Shown: piece by piece, positions 34,831 to 45,108 of the stretch | Position numbering within the stretch: the first letter of the stretch is position 1 | Layout of the letters: each line of letters starts with the position of its first letter | Assembly (NCBI GenBank): GCA_903839035.1 | Contig: CAIMAQ010000062.1 | Coordinates: forward strand, 1 to 64,000 | Length of the DNA: 64,000 nucleotides | Direction: 5' to 3' | Origin: an uncultured Opitutia bacterium | GTDB lineage: Bacteria; Verrucomicrobiota; Verrucomicrobiia; Opitutales; Opitutaceae | The notes under the pieces: model-generated | Database searches by the model: none | What the model was told of the DNA's origin: nothing | Seen by the model: only the letters and a program-made list of their open reading frames with translations | Translations under genes and position numbers: made by a program

Positions 34831-34921
34831 GGTCAACCGGTGTAAAATTTCATGGTCCGAGCCTACTGCCACCAAGACGCCCCGGGGCGCATGGGGTTAC
34901 GCCACCGCCTGAACCCGCGCC

Positions 34922-35272
34922 ATGTACCAGGTCACTTTTTCCGAACAGAGCATGCAGGAACTGAACCGGCTGCCCAAGCTGGACCAGCTCACCATCATCG
35001 AGCCGATCAGCAGCCTGAAGCCGTCGGACCTAGCCATGCCGCGCGAGCCGCTTGGGCGCTTCCACCGCGGGGAGCGCGAATACTACCGGCTGCGGTCGGG
35101 CGAGTACCGGTTCTATTTCGAGGTGTCGGGCGAGACGCTGCACACGCACTACATCCTGCATAAAAACTCGCTCGAGGACTTCCTGCTGCGCAACAAGCTC
35201 CCGGTGTCGGAGCAGCAGCTGGTCGAGCAGCACTCGAAATTCTGGAAATACCTGGAAAGCCTCACGAAATGA
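34922..35272 (+). CDS. RelE/ParE-like fold protein, no antitoxin gene visible
   Basis: A 116-residue basic protein. The arrangement YQVTFSEQSMQELNRLP, then a helix, then REPLGRFHRGEREYYRLRSG and EYRFYFEVSGETLHTHYILHK resembles the alpha-beta fold of RelE/HigB-type toxins. No small partner gene lies on either side. Its TGA overlaps the pssA start, so it is co-translated with a housekeeping gene. That argues for a domesticated or regulatory protein rather than an active toxin. Family call is tentative. Confidence 0.6.
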   Translation: MYQVTFSEQSMQELNRLPKLDQLTIIEPISSLKPSDLAMPREPLGRFHRGEREYYRLRSGEYRFYFEVSGETLHTHYILHKNSLEDFLLRNKLPVSEQQLVEQHSKFWKYLESLTK

Positions 35273-36153
35273 ATTCCCGCCCGCCCTATCCCGACGACCT
35301 CGAGGCGCACGAGGACCCTTACAACGTCACCCAGGCGAGCCGGATTTATTTCCTGCCGAACCTGATGACGGCAGGCAACCTGTTCTGCGGATTTGTCGCG
35401 GTGATCCATTGCATCCAGGCCCGCCTGGCCGAGTTGGTGCCCACCGGGGAATACATGAACCAGTCCTCCGCCGGACACTATACGCTGGCGGTGTGGTTTA
35501 TCTTCGGCGCCGCGGCCTTTGACACGCTCGACGGCCGCCTGGCGCGGATGGGTGGACGGGAATCGCTGTTTGGCGCCGAGTTTGACTCGCTCGCTGACGT
35601 CATCTCGTTCGGCATCGCCCCGGCGCTGATGGTTTTCTTCCTGATTCTCTCCCCCACGCAGGGTTATGAGATTTTCCGTAGCATCGGCTGGTTTTTGGGC
35701 TTCATTTACCTGCTGTGCGCGGCGGTGCGGCTGGCCCGGTTCAACGTCATCACCAACCCGCTGCTTCACGGGAAGAAAAAGGAGACCAACAAGGACTTCG
35801 TCGGCTTGCCGGTGCCCGCCGCTGCCGCGACTGTGGCCTCGCTGGTGCTTTTCCTCCTCCATCTCTCGTCGATAGACAAATCCCTGCGGCTCTGGGCCCT
35901 CGCCCTGCCGCCGCTGATGCTGCTGATCGCGATCCTGATGGTCAGCACCGTGCGTTACCCGAGCGGGAAGAACCTCAACCTCCAGACCAAGGCCCGCCTG
36001 CAATTCCTCGTCGCCTTCGTCGTTTTGGCCGGCCTGGTCGTCCTCTTCAAGGAGTACGCCCTGGTGTGCACCTGCCTGGGCTATATTTTCTACGGTCTGG
36101 TCCGGCAATGGCGCCGCCCTGGTCGCCCCAAGGTGCCAGCCAATAGCGTGTGA
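35269..36153 (+). CDS. pssA: CDP-diacylglycerol--serine O-phosphatidyltransferase
   Basis: Integral membrane enzyme (294 residues) that makes phosphatidylserine, precursor of phosphatidylethanolamine. The CDP-alcohol phosphotransferase motif D-G-x2-A-R-x8-G-x3-D-x3-D is intact in the segment beginning DTLDGRLARMGGR. About seven or eight helices follow the motif. The N-terminal 30 residues are polar. It starts with the ATG overlapping the stop of the RelE-like gene. Confidence 0.92.
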   Translation: MNSRPPYPDDLEAHEDPYNVTQASRIYFLPNLMTAGNLFCGFVAVIHCIQARLAELVPTGEYMNQSSAGHYTLAVWFIFGAAAFDTLDGRLARMGGRESLFGAEFDSLADVISFGIAPALMVFFLILSPTQGYEIFRSIGWFLGFIYLLCAAVRLARFNVITNPLLHGKKKETNKDFVGLPVPAAAATVASLVLFLLHLSSIDKSLRLWALALPPLMLLIAILMVSTVRYPSGKNLNLQTKARLQFLVAFVVLAGLVVLFKEYALVCTCLGYIFYGLVRQWRRPGRPKVPANSV

Positions 36154-36381
36154 ACAACCTGCCGGTGACTTGCGGGCAACTTGCCGCCTGCGAATAACCC
36201 CGGGTTTAGCCACCTTTCACCCGGTTCTTTTTAACAGGCAAAAGTAGGTCTTCCACCGAGGGAAAACACCGAGTTATTGGGCTTTTTCACTGCCTATAAT
36301 AATACTGCTTTAATTACTTATTGAACCCTTATCCTATTAGACTTTGTTAGCTACTCCCAGAAGGTCCCCTGTTTCGTCCTC
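36154..36381. promoter_or_regulatory. AT-rich intergenic region upstream of dnaN
   Basis: A 228-base gap. Bases 36241-36360 are 74/120 A or T by direct count, in sharp contrast to the GC-rich surroundings. A -10-like TATAAT lies at 36295-36300; no good -35 hexamer sits 17 bases before it. Only weak matches to a DnaA box are present (for example CTTATCCTA, 36329-36337). Best read as the dnaN promoter region; an origin is not supported. Confidence 0.5.
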
Positions 36382-37506
36382 ATGAAATTCAAAATCAACC
36401 GCGATCACTTCGCCAACGGCCTCGCCCAAGTGCTCAACGTCGTCGGCTCCAAGGCCACGATGCCCATCCTGAGCAATGTGCTGATTGAGGCGGAGAAGGA
36501 CCAGATTTCGCTGACCACCACCAACCTCGACCTCGGCATCCGCTGCAAGATCAAGGCCGAGGTGAAGGAAAAGGGCTCGGTCACGCTGCCCGTGAAACGC
36601 CTCGCCACCATCGTGCGCGAACTGCCCAACGTGGATGTCACCTTCGACGCCTCACCGAACCACCAGGTGAAGCTCACCTCCGGCGGCTCCAACTTCCGCA
36701 TCATGGGCATAGCGAAGGATGAGTTTCCACCGCTACCCGAGTTTGGCGACGAAAAGGCCTACACCCTCGAGCAGGCTGAGCTCACCGCGATGCTTAAGAG
36801 CGTGGCCTATGCGCAATCGAGCGACGAGACGCGTTACATTCTCAACGGCGTCTATTTCAACTTCAAGGACAGCAAGCTCTCGCTCGTCGCTACAGACGGA
36901 CGCCGCCTCGCGCTCGTCTCAAAGGAGATGGATGTGCCCGCCGCCTCGGCCGGAGCCATCATCCTGCCGGCGAAGACTGTCAGCGAGCTCACCCGGCTCC
37001 TCGACAAGGGCGAGAAGCTGAAGATCAACTTCAATGAACGCCGCGCGGCATTCCAAATCGCGACGGACAAAGACACCAGCGGCCTGATCGATCACGTCTA
37101 CCTCTACTCGAAGGTCGTCGAGGGCAGCTACCCGAACTACAATCAGGTTATCCCGAAGGAGACCCACCAGCGCATCAAGCTCGAGCGCGAGCTGTTCCTG
37201 CAGTGTGTGCACCGCGCCGCCTTGGTCTGCTCCGAGAAGTCGAATTCCGTGAAGATCAAGCTGTCGAGCAACCTGCTCGAGATCACCGCGCAGAGCCCGG
37301 ATTTCGGCGAGGCACACGAGTCGATGGCCATCGGCTACAGCGGTCCCGAGCTGCAGGTCGCCTTCAACCCGGTCTTCGTGATGGATCCGCTTCGCGCGCT
37401 GACCAAGGACGAGATTTTCTTCGAGCTGAAGGACGAGGTGAGCCCTGGCGTGTTCAAGACGCTGGACAGCTTCATCTGTGTGATCATGCCCGTCCGGCTC
37501 AGTTGA
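36382..37506 (+). CDS. dnaN: DNA polymerase III beta sliding clamp
   Basis: Ring-forming processivity clamp, 374 residues, usual length. Three repeated clamp domains are expected; visible family segments are [20 protein letters not shown], the first-domain [47 protein letters not shown], and the C-terminal [11 protein letters not shown]. It is not accompanied by dnaA, recF or gyrB, the common neighbours elsewhere. It follows the AT-rich gap, which suggests a strong promoter of its own. Confidence 0.96.
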   Translation: MKFKINRDHFANGLAQVLNVVGSKATMPILSNVLIEAEKDQISLTTTNLDLGIRCKIKAEVKEKGSVTLPVKRLATIVRELPNVDVTFDASPNHQVKLTSGGSNFRIMGIAKDEFPPLPEFGDEKAYTLEQAELTAMLKSVAYAQSSDETRYILNGVYFNFKDSKLSLVATDGRRLALVSKEMDVPAASAGAIILPAKTVSELTRLLDKGEKLKINFNERRAAFQIATDKDTSGLIDHVYLYSKVVEGSYPNYNQVIPKETHQRIKLERELFLQCVHRAALVCSEKSNSVKIKLSSNLLEITAQSPDFGEAHESMAIGYSGPELQVAFNPVFVMDPLRALTKDEIFFELKDEVSPGVFKTLDSFICVIMPVRLS

Positions 37507-37579
37507 GTTTTTCGCCTGTCCGGACTAGGGTTTTTTCACCCTGTCCGTCGTTCCCTTTGCCGGCCCGCCGGCGACCGCC

Positions 37580-38458
37580 GTGGAAATAACCTACCTCATC
37601 ATTGTCGCGATTGTGCTCTCCCTTGCGCTGGGGCAGTTCAATCAGCGGCTCGCGTCCCCCGGGCTCGCCATCGCCGAGCGCTGGCTGCGCTGGTTCGTGT
37701 TTGCCTTCGGCGCCGCGCAGATCTGCCAGGATTTTGCGCTGGTTGACCGGCCCTACTGGGTCCTGGCCACGGTTTTTTTCCTTGTCTGGTTCCTCGGTGA
37801 AACCGGGGTGAACTGGCTGAGTATCCACGCGCTCAGCGTGAGCCCCCTGCCGCTGTTTCCGCGCTACGTGGTGAATCAGGCAGGCGACGAATGGCCGACC
37901 CAGCCCCGGCCGCTACGGCTCCGGGACTGGCTGCGGGCGCAGGGCTTCAAGCAGGTCCAGGCGCTGAAGGCCGAGATCGGCGGCGGGATTTACCTGCGCG
38001 TCTCCGTTTACCAGGATCCGGAGGCCACCACGCGGGTGCAGGTGACATTCATCCCGCGGTCCAGCGGGGCGGTGAACATCTGCTTCGTCGTCACGTCGCT
38101 GACCGCCGGCGGCAGCCGCTTCGTGACCGATAATCTCTACGTGCCCTTCGCCGGCTTTTATCCCGAGCACTGGTTTGTGGAGCGCATCCCGCTGGCCCGC
38201 TCGCTGCCGCGCCTGCTGGCCCGCCACCGGGCCCGGCTGGCCCGCGCTGGCGAAACAGCGGTGCCGTTCACCGTGGAGCCCCACAACGACCTCAATTCCA
38301 CCCAGAGCGAGCTCGACCGGATCAACACAGAGCTCGGTTTCCTACATTCGCAGGCGGACCGCGAGGACCTGGGCAAGATCACCCATGAGGGCTGCTACCG
38401 CGTCTGGAAGGAAATCTGGACGTTGAACTACCTCGGGCGGGCGGCGCGGTACGAGTGA
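37580..38458 (+). CDS. Membrane-anchored protein of unknown function
   Basis: A 292-residue protein starting at a GTG (37580) after a 73-base gap from dnaN. Two or three N-terminal helices (about 3-18, 38-50, 58-75) precede a soluble domain with alternating strands (GGGIYLRVSVYQDPE, RVQVTFIPRSSGAVNICFVV) and a helical C-terminus with many charges (NSTQSELDRINTELGFLHSQ). I do not recognise the family. It may be cotranscribed with dnaN, but nothing links it to replication. Confidence 0.65.
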   Translation: MEITYLIIVAIVLSLALGQFNQRLASPGLAIAERWLRWFVFAFGAAQICQDFALVDRPYWVLATVFFLVWFLGETGVNWLSIHALSVSPLPLFPRYVVNQAGDEWPTQPRPLRLRDWLRAQGFKQVQALKAEIGGGIYLRVSVYQDPEATTRVQVTFIPRSSGAVNICFVVTSLTAGGSRFVTDNLYVPFAGFYPEHWFVERIPLARSLPRLLARHRARLARAGETAVPFTVEPHNDLNSTQSELDRINTELGFLHSQADREDLGKITHEGCYRVWKEIWTLNYLGRAARYE

Positions 38459-38554
38459 GGTAGAGGTGGGTTGCGCGCGAGCCCGCAACCCACATGCGAG
38501 GGAAAGCCTCGTCTTTTATTCCGGCTGGGGCACGCTCGCGCCAAAAATTACCCC

Positions 38555-40543
38555 ATGGCCTTACCCCAACTGACCGACGAACAGATCCGGACCTGGTCCC
38601 GCAGCCAAAAGGACCAGTGGTGGCTCAAGAATGTCTATCGGGGTGACATGGCGCAGCTCACGCTCCGCTCCGCCTTCACCGGGTTCCTGCTCGGCGGCAT
38701 CCTGGCCGCGACCAACCTCTACATCGGCGGCAAGACCGGCATCACCACCGGCGTGGGCCTGACCTCGGTGATTCTCGCCTTTGCGCTCTACCGGGCCTTC
38801 GCCAAGGCCGGCTTCGCCAAGGATTTTACTATTTTGGAGAACAACTGCACGCAGTCCATCGCCACCGCGGCCGGCTATATGACCTCGCCGCTCATCTCCG
38901 CGCTGGCCGCGTACATGATCGTCACCGGCAAGATCATCCCTTGGTGGCACATGCTGGCCTGGATGCTCGTCGTGGCGGTGCTCGGCGTGTTCCTCGCGTT
39001 CCCGATGAAGCGCCGCTTCATCAACGAGGACCAGCTGCCGTTTCCCGAGGGCCGCGCCGCCGGCGTCGTGCTTGACGCGCTCTATCACGGCGCGGCCGAG
39101 CAGGGCGTGTACAAGGCCCGGCTGCTCGGATGGACCGCGGCACTCGCGGCGTTCATCAACTTCATTTCGGGCGACGGCTGGATGCGGCTGTTCCAGTTTT
39201 CCATTTTACGGATGAATTCCTGGCTGGGCCTGAAGGAGCCGTGGATCTGGCCGGAGCGCATCGACACTTTCTATTACGACCTCGCGACCAAGTTTCACCT
39301 CTGGACCCCTTCCATCCTTGGCACCGACGTCCGCCAGCTTGGGCTCCGGTTGACGCTAGACTTCTCGATGTTCGGCGTCGGCGGCCTGATGGGTATTAGC
39401 GTGGCGACGAGCTGCCTGCTCGGGACCTTTATCAACTACGTGATCCTGGCGCCGATCATGATCCGGCATGGCGACATTGTGACGCGCGTGACCGCCGCCG
39501 GAGCCACCATCCCGATCTCCCGCGCGGAAATCGTCAACCAGTGGTCCCTCTGGTGGGCCGTCTCGATGATGGTTGTGGGCTCGCTCGTGAGCCTGCTGGG
39601 CAAGCCCGAGCTGTTCCGCACGTTTTTCCAGCGCCGGGCCAAGGCGACCCCCGCCGCGGATGAAGTCGACGTGCTCAAACACATTGAGCTGCCACTGTGG
39701 ATGTCCGCCGTCGCGGTGCCGATCCTCACCGTGCTGGGTGCGACGGTGTCGCACGAGTTCTTCGGCGTGCCGTGGTTTCTGGCGTTCATCTCGTTTCCGC
39801 TGATCTTCGTGCTCACCATCATTTGCACGAACTCGATGGCGCTGACCTCGTGGACCCCGACTGGAGCACTTTCCAAGATCACGCAGTTCACGATGGCGGC
39901 CTTCGACCGGACCAACCCGGCGAGCAACCTCATCCCCGGCGGCATGACGGCGGAGGTTTCCGCCAACGCCGCGAACCTGCTCTCCGACATCAAGCCCGGC
40001 TACATGCTCGGCGCCAAACCGCGCCAGCAGGCCATTGGCCACGTCATCGGCATCTTCGCCGGCGCCCTCGCCGCCGTGCCACTGTTTTACCTGTTATTCC
40101 TGCCGCCGGCCGCGGACGGCACGCGCTCAGCCGCGACAATCGTGTCCGACCAGTTCGCGATGCCCGCCGCTGTGCAATGGCGCGGCGTGGCCGAGCTCAT
40201 CGCCCACGGCCTGAAGTCGCTCCCCTCTTCAGCGGTGGCCGCGATGATTGTCGCGGCGGTGTGCGCGGCGGCGATCGAGACGGCCAAGATCGTGACCAAG
40301 GGACGTTTCCCGCTGAGCGCGGTCTCCATCGGCCTCGGCGTGGTGCTGCCGCCCGAGTACGTCTTCGCGATGTGGATCGGTGCCGCGATCTTCTGGTGGC
40401 AAGGGCGGAAGAATTCCACCCCGGGCACCAAGGGACACGATTTCTGGGTTGAGGGCTGTGAGCCGATTTGCGCGGGCCTGATTTCAGGTTGGGCGCTCAC
40501 CGGCATCGCCAACTCGGTCATCAACGTCGTGCTCTACTCCTAG
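38555..40543 (+). CDS. OPT-family oligopeptide/metal-chelate transporter
   Basis: A 662-residue membrane transporter with some 14-16 helices. Family features: the first helix ends in GGILAATNLYIGGKTGITTG, the motif ILENNCTQSIATAAGYMTSP, and FPEGRAAGVVLDALYHG. Bacterial OPT proteins take up peptides or metal chelates by proton symport. The ATG at 38555 starts the conserved polar leader (MALPQLTDEQIRTW); the open frame extends to 38471 without family character. A single-gene unit between dnaN-linked genes and moeA. Confidence 0.9.
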   Translation: MALPQLTDEQIRTWSRSQKDQWWLKNVYRGDMAQLTLRSAFTGFLLGGILAATNLYIGGKTGITTGVGLTSVILAFALYRAFAKAGFAKDFTILENNCTQSIATAAGYMTSPLISALAAYMIVTGKIIPWWHMLAWMLVVAVLGVFLAFPMKRRFINEDQLPFPEGRAAGVVLDALYHGAAEQGVYKARLLGWTAALAAFINFISGDGWMRLFQFSILRMNSWLGLKEPWIWPERIDTFYYDLATKFHLWTPSILGTDVRQLGLRLTLDFSMFGVGGLMGISVATSCLLGTFINYVILAPIMIRHGDIVTRVTAAGATIPISRAEIVNQWSLWWAVSMMVVGSLVSLLGKPELFRTFFQRRAKATPAADEVDVLKHIELPLWMSAVAVPILTVLGATVSHEFFGVPWFLAFISFPLIFVLTIICTNSMALTSWTPTGALSKITQFTMAAFDRTNPASNLIPGGMTAEVSANAANLLSDIKPGYMLGAKPRQQAIGHVIGIFAGALAAVPLFYLLFLPPAADGTRSAATIVSDQFAMPAAVQWRGVAELIAHGLKSLPSSAVAAMIVAAVCAAAIETAKIVTKGRFPLSAVSIGLGVVLPPEYVFAMWIGAAIFWWQGRKNSTPGTKGHDFWVEGCEPICAGLISGWALTGIANSVINVVLYS

Positions 40544-40578
40544 CCCGGCGGCATCCGGCCTGCTTCACGGTGCCCGCC

Positions 40579-41784
40579 ATGCTCACACCCGCCGAGGCCG
40601 AGGATCGCATCCGCGCGGCCCTCGCACCCTTTTCCACCGAGGACTGTCCACTGTCCGCGGCGCACGGCCGGGTGTTGCGCGCGGAACTCCGCGCCGATCG
40701 CGACCTGCCGCCGTTTGACCGGGTGACGATGGATGGCTTCGCCTTGCGCACCTCCGCGATCGCCGCGGGAAAACGAATATTCCGCATCGAAGCCACGCAG
40801 GCTGCGGGCATGCGCCCGTTCAAACTGGGCCCGGGTGGTGACGCCTGTGTCGAGGTCATGACCGGGGCGGTTTTACCGGAAGGTGCCGATTGCGTGGTAC
40901 CCTACGAGGAGACGGAAAGCAGCGCCGGCAGGATGAACCTCATGCCGGCCGCGATGGGGTCACCTGGCCGTTCGGTACACCGCCGCGGTAGCGACCACCG
41001 GGCCGGTGAGGTCATTGTTCCGGCGGGCACCCGCATCTCCGGCCGGGAGATCGCTGTGGCGGCCGCGATCGGGGCCGCCACCCTGACGGTCTCGCGGATG
41101 CCCAACATCGCGGTTGTGGCCACGGGCGACGAGCTGGTGGAAGTGGGTGACGCGGTGGCGCCCCACCAGATCCGGCGGAGCAACGACCATGCGCTGCGGG
41201 CGGCGCTCAGCCTGGCGGGTTATCCGCGGGTGGAGAGGTTTCACCTGCATGACATGCGGCATGAGATCGAACACATGCTTTGGCACATCATCGCGGAGTT
41301 CGACGTGGTGCTCATCTCGGGCGGAGTTTCGAAGGGGAAGTTTGATTTTCTGCCGGCGGAACTGGATGCGCAGGGCGTGAACAAGGTTTTTCACGGCATC
41401 GCGCAGCGGCCCGGAAAACCGCTCTGGTTCGGGCTCAATCCGGAGAAGAAGCCCGTCTTTGCCCTGCCCGGTAACCCGGTATCCGCCTACACCTGCCTGC
41501 ACCGCTACGTCCTGCCCGCGCTAGCCCACGCGAGTGGCCTGACGCCCGCCGCCCCACGGTTGGCTGCCCTGGCGTCACCGGTGACATTCAAGCCCCCGCT
41601 CGCGTATTTGCTACCTGTCCGGATCTCCAGCGGGGAGCACGGGGAACTGCTCGCCACCCCGGATCCGAGCAACACCTCGGGGGATTTCGCCGGATTGGTG
41701 GGCACTGATGGATTTGTTGAGCTACCGGCGGCGCAAACGGAATTTCCCGCCGGGCATGTCGCGCCTTTTTGGGCCTGGGTTTAG
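40579..41784 (+). CDS. moeA: Molybdopterin molybdenumtransferase
   Basis: Inserts molybdenum into adenylylated molybdopterin. The 401-residue protein has the expected segments: PPFDRVTMDGFALR, GAVLPEGADCVVPYEET, VVATGDELVEVG, the MoaB/Mog-like SGGVSKGKFDFLP and FALPGNPVSAYTCLHRYVLP. The ATG at 40579 is preferred; a GTG nine bases upstream is possible. It lies 35 bases after the OPT gene. No other molybdenum cofactor genes are in the window. Confidence 0.93.
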   Translation: MLTPAEAEDRIRAALAPFSTEDCPLSAAHGRVLRAELRADRDLPPFDRVTMDGFALRTSAIAAGKRIFRIEATQAAGMRPFKLGPGGDACVEVMTGAVLPEGADCVVPYEETESSAGRMNLMPAAMGSPGRSVHRRGSDHRAGEVIVPAGTRISGREIAVAAAIGAATLTVSRMPNIAVVATGDELVEVGDAVAPHQIRRSNDHALRAALSLAGYPRVERFHLHDMRHEIEHMLWHIIAEFDVVLISGGVSKGKFDFLPAELDAQGVNKVFHGIAQRPGKPLWFGLNPEKKPVFALPGNPVSAYTCLHRYVLPALAHASGLTPAAPRLAALASPVTFKPPLAYLLPVRISSGEHGELLATPDPSNTSGDFAGLVGTDGFVELPAAQTEFPAGHVAPFWAWV

Positions 41785-41878
41785 CCGGGAAGGTTGCCGG
41801 CGTTTGGCAAAAATCAGCTAAACTACCCAGGGGCCGGTTTCGGCTCGTCTCGCCGCCGCCGGGCCTTATTTTTTCGCC

Positions 41879-42202
41879 ATGCTGTTTCTCGCCGTCACGA
41901 CGGGTCTGGATAAAATCAAGGCTGTTCCCCCTGCATTCTGGTGGAAACTGGGTGCCGCGGTCCTGTGCATCGTGGTCATCGCCATCATCCTCCAGAAGGT
42001 GGCCGCCATGAACAAAGTCGTGCTGGCGATCGTCTGCCTGGTCATCTTCACCGTGGTGGGAGTTAATTGGGTCTACGAGCGCAACGAGCCGGCGTTCATG
42101 ACGCCGATCGTTGAAAAACTCGCGCCTTTCCTGCCCAGCAAGGGCAGCTACGGGGCCAAGCAGCAGCAGACACCCGATCAGCTGCAGAACAAGAAGAAGT
42201 AG
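41879..42202 (+). CDS. Small membrane protein of unknown function
   Basis: A 107-residue protein with two hydrophobic helices (about 25-40 and 46-65) and a polar C-terminal tail rich in Gln, Lys and Asn (KQQQTPDQLQNKKK). Its coding character follows from GC-rich third positions and from the clean hydrophobic segments. No family recognised. It stands alone between moeA and gnd. Confidence 0.6.
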   Translation: MLFLAVTTGLDKIKAVPPAFWWKLGAAVLCIVVIAIILQKVAAMNKVVLAIVCLVIFTVVGVNWVYERNEPAFMTPIVEKLAPFLPSKGSYGAKQQQTPDQLQNKKK

Positions 42203-42309
42203 TCCGCGGGCGGTCGCTAGGACGGGATGTCTGCGTCACCGGATTATGACAGGGCGGATAAAAACAGGGTGGTTTTTGCGCAGGTGAAGCCATAGAAAAC
42301 CACTCTCCT

Positions 42310-43812
<1,503 letters not shown>

Positions 43813-43880
43813 TCGACCCAGATGTAGCCGCGCATGGGTGCAAGACGCGGCGAGGGCGCTGCATCCCCGGCAACGATCCC

Positions 43881-44483
43881 TCAGATCTGAGCCGCCCGTT
43901 CACGCGCCTTTTTCAAGATAGCCAGCAGCGTGGCGAAATCCTCGTCGCGCGTGCGGCTGTCGATCGTGAAGTCAAACTTGTGCGCCTCCCGCAGCTCGCG
44001 CTCGGCCGTTTTCATCCGGCCGACGATCTCCGCCTCGTCATCCTGCGCGCGGGCCCGCATGCGGGCGACGAGCCGGTCGTGATCCACGAGGATAAACACC
44101 GTGGTCATCCGCTGGCCGATCATGGAATAGGCCGCGGCGGCCTGGCGGAAGCTTTCCACTCCCTGCACGTCCACGCTGATGACGAGACTCTGACCAGCCG
44201 CCAGCGGCTCCAGGACGCTCTGGGCCAGCGTGCCGTAGCGGCGCTTTCCATGGACCCAGGCCCACTCGAGGAAGGCATTTTCCGCGAGCTTGGCGTCAAA
44301 CTGCTCCGGCGTGAGAAAATGATAATGCACGCCATCCACTTCACCCAGCCGCGGGGCTCGCGTGGTGGTGGTGACGACACGGGCAAACCCGGGGACTTCC
44401 TTCACCAGACGGTCGCAGAGCGTACTTTTACCAGATCCGGCGGGACCGGCGACAACCAGCAGGACGGGAGTTTCGTTTGTCAC
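43881..44483 (-). CDS. gmk: Guanylate kinase-like nucleotide kinase
   Basis: A 200-residue P-loop kinase expected to phosphorylate GMP to GDP. Seen: P-loop AGPAGSGKSTLCDRL, the GMP-binding stretch TTTTRAPRLGEVDGVHYHFL, and YGTL. The P-loop Gly-Pro-Ala-Gly and the Thr-Thr-Thr run differ from the usual SGPSGAGKST and SVSATTR. The start is a GTG at 44483, 11 bases after the upstream stop, because the frame above it is a shadow. Probably the cell's guanylate kinase, but a divergent paralogue is possible. Confidence 0.82.
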   Translation of the reverse strand: MTNETPVLLVVAGPAGSGKSTLCDRLVKEVPGFARVVTTTTRAPRLGEVDGVHYHFLTPEQFDAKLAENAFLEWAWVHGKRRYGTLAQSVLEPLAAGQSLVISVDVQGVESFRQAAAAYSMIGQRMTTVFILVDHDRLVARMRARAQDDEAEIVGRMKTAERELREAHKFDFTIDSRTRDEDFATLLAILKKARERAAQI

Positions 44484-44493
44484 GGCGGCAGGA

Positions 44494-45033
44494 TCAGTAG
44501 GTGAGCGCCACGCCGGCCAGTAACAGCCCGTAAACCAGCAACACCCCGCCGAGTCCGCGGGCCCGGCCCGGCCGGAGGAAGAGCCAGGTGAAAAAATCGC
44601 GCAGCCGGTAGGGTTGCACGCCGAGCCAGATGGCGGCCGCAATCAGGAGATAAACCAGCGTGACCATCAGCAGGCGCTGCGGCTTGCCGTATTCCATGTA
44701 GGCCGCGCTGAGCAGCGGCGAGGCCGACAACAGCACCAAAACACCCAGACCGCGCACCGCCAGAAAGTCGGGCACGCACTTGAACGCCAGCCCGGCTACC
44801 GCCGCAAACCCGATGGTTAGCAGCACGTGGTAATCGCCAAAATCCGCCGTCGACAGGTGCCAGACCAGCCAAAGAAACCACCCCGCGCCACCGCCAAAGA
44901 ACCAGAAAGCCGCCGCGGGGGAACGCGGGAAGCCCTGCAGCACCTTCACCACCGCCGGGTGGTTTGCGAGCAGCGCCACCCCGAGCACGGCCAGAACAAG
45001 GCCGGGAAGAAGGGTGGCGAGAAAAAGGGACAT
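44494..45033 (-). CDS. Multi-pass membrane protein of unknown function
   Basis: A 179-residue protein with about five or six helices and almost no soluble part. The N-terminus MSLFLATLLPGLVLAVLGVA starts at the ATG at 45033. Charged patches lie only at helix ends (MEYGKPQR, RPGRARG). No family recognised. It is transcribed directly before the guanylate kinase gene with an 11-base gap, so the two are likely cotranscribed. Confidence 0.7.
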   Translation of the reverse strand: MSLFLATLLPGLVLAVLGVALLANHPAVVKVLQGFPRSPAAAFWFFGGGAGWFLWLVWHLSTADFGDYHVLLTIGFAAVAGLAFKCVPDFLAVRGLGVLVLLSASPLLSAAYMEYGKPQRLLMVTLVYLLIAAAIWLGVQPYRLRDFFTWLFLRPGRARGLGGVLLVYGLLLAGVALTY

Positions 45034-45108
45034 GGGATGAGTGACGAGTGGCTAGTGATGGGTGACGAGTAAAATCTGACAGGTCAGGGCTTCAAGGTCT
45101 CCCTCTTG

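Noticed and set aside
34922-35272. Toxin-antitoxin operon
   Set aside because: Only the RelE-like protein is present. The upstream EF-hand gene is on the other strand and downstream is pssA, so no antitoxin can be named.
36154-36381. Chromosomal replication origin
   Set aside because: AT-rich, but there are no clustered DnaA boxes matching TTATCCACA, and dnaA is not adjacent. Kept only as a promoter region.
45034-45108. Repeated GTGACGAGT-like units between miaB and the membrane-protein gene
   Set aside because: Two short copies only; too little to call a repeat element or regulatory site.
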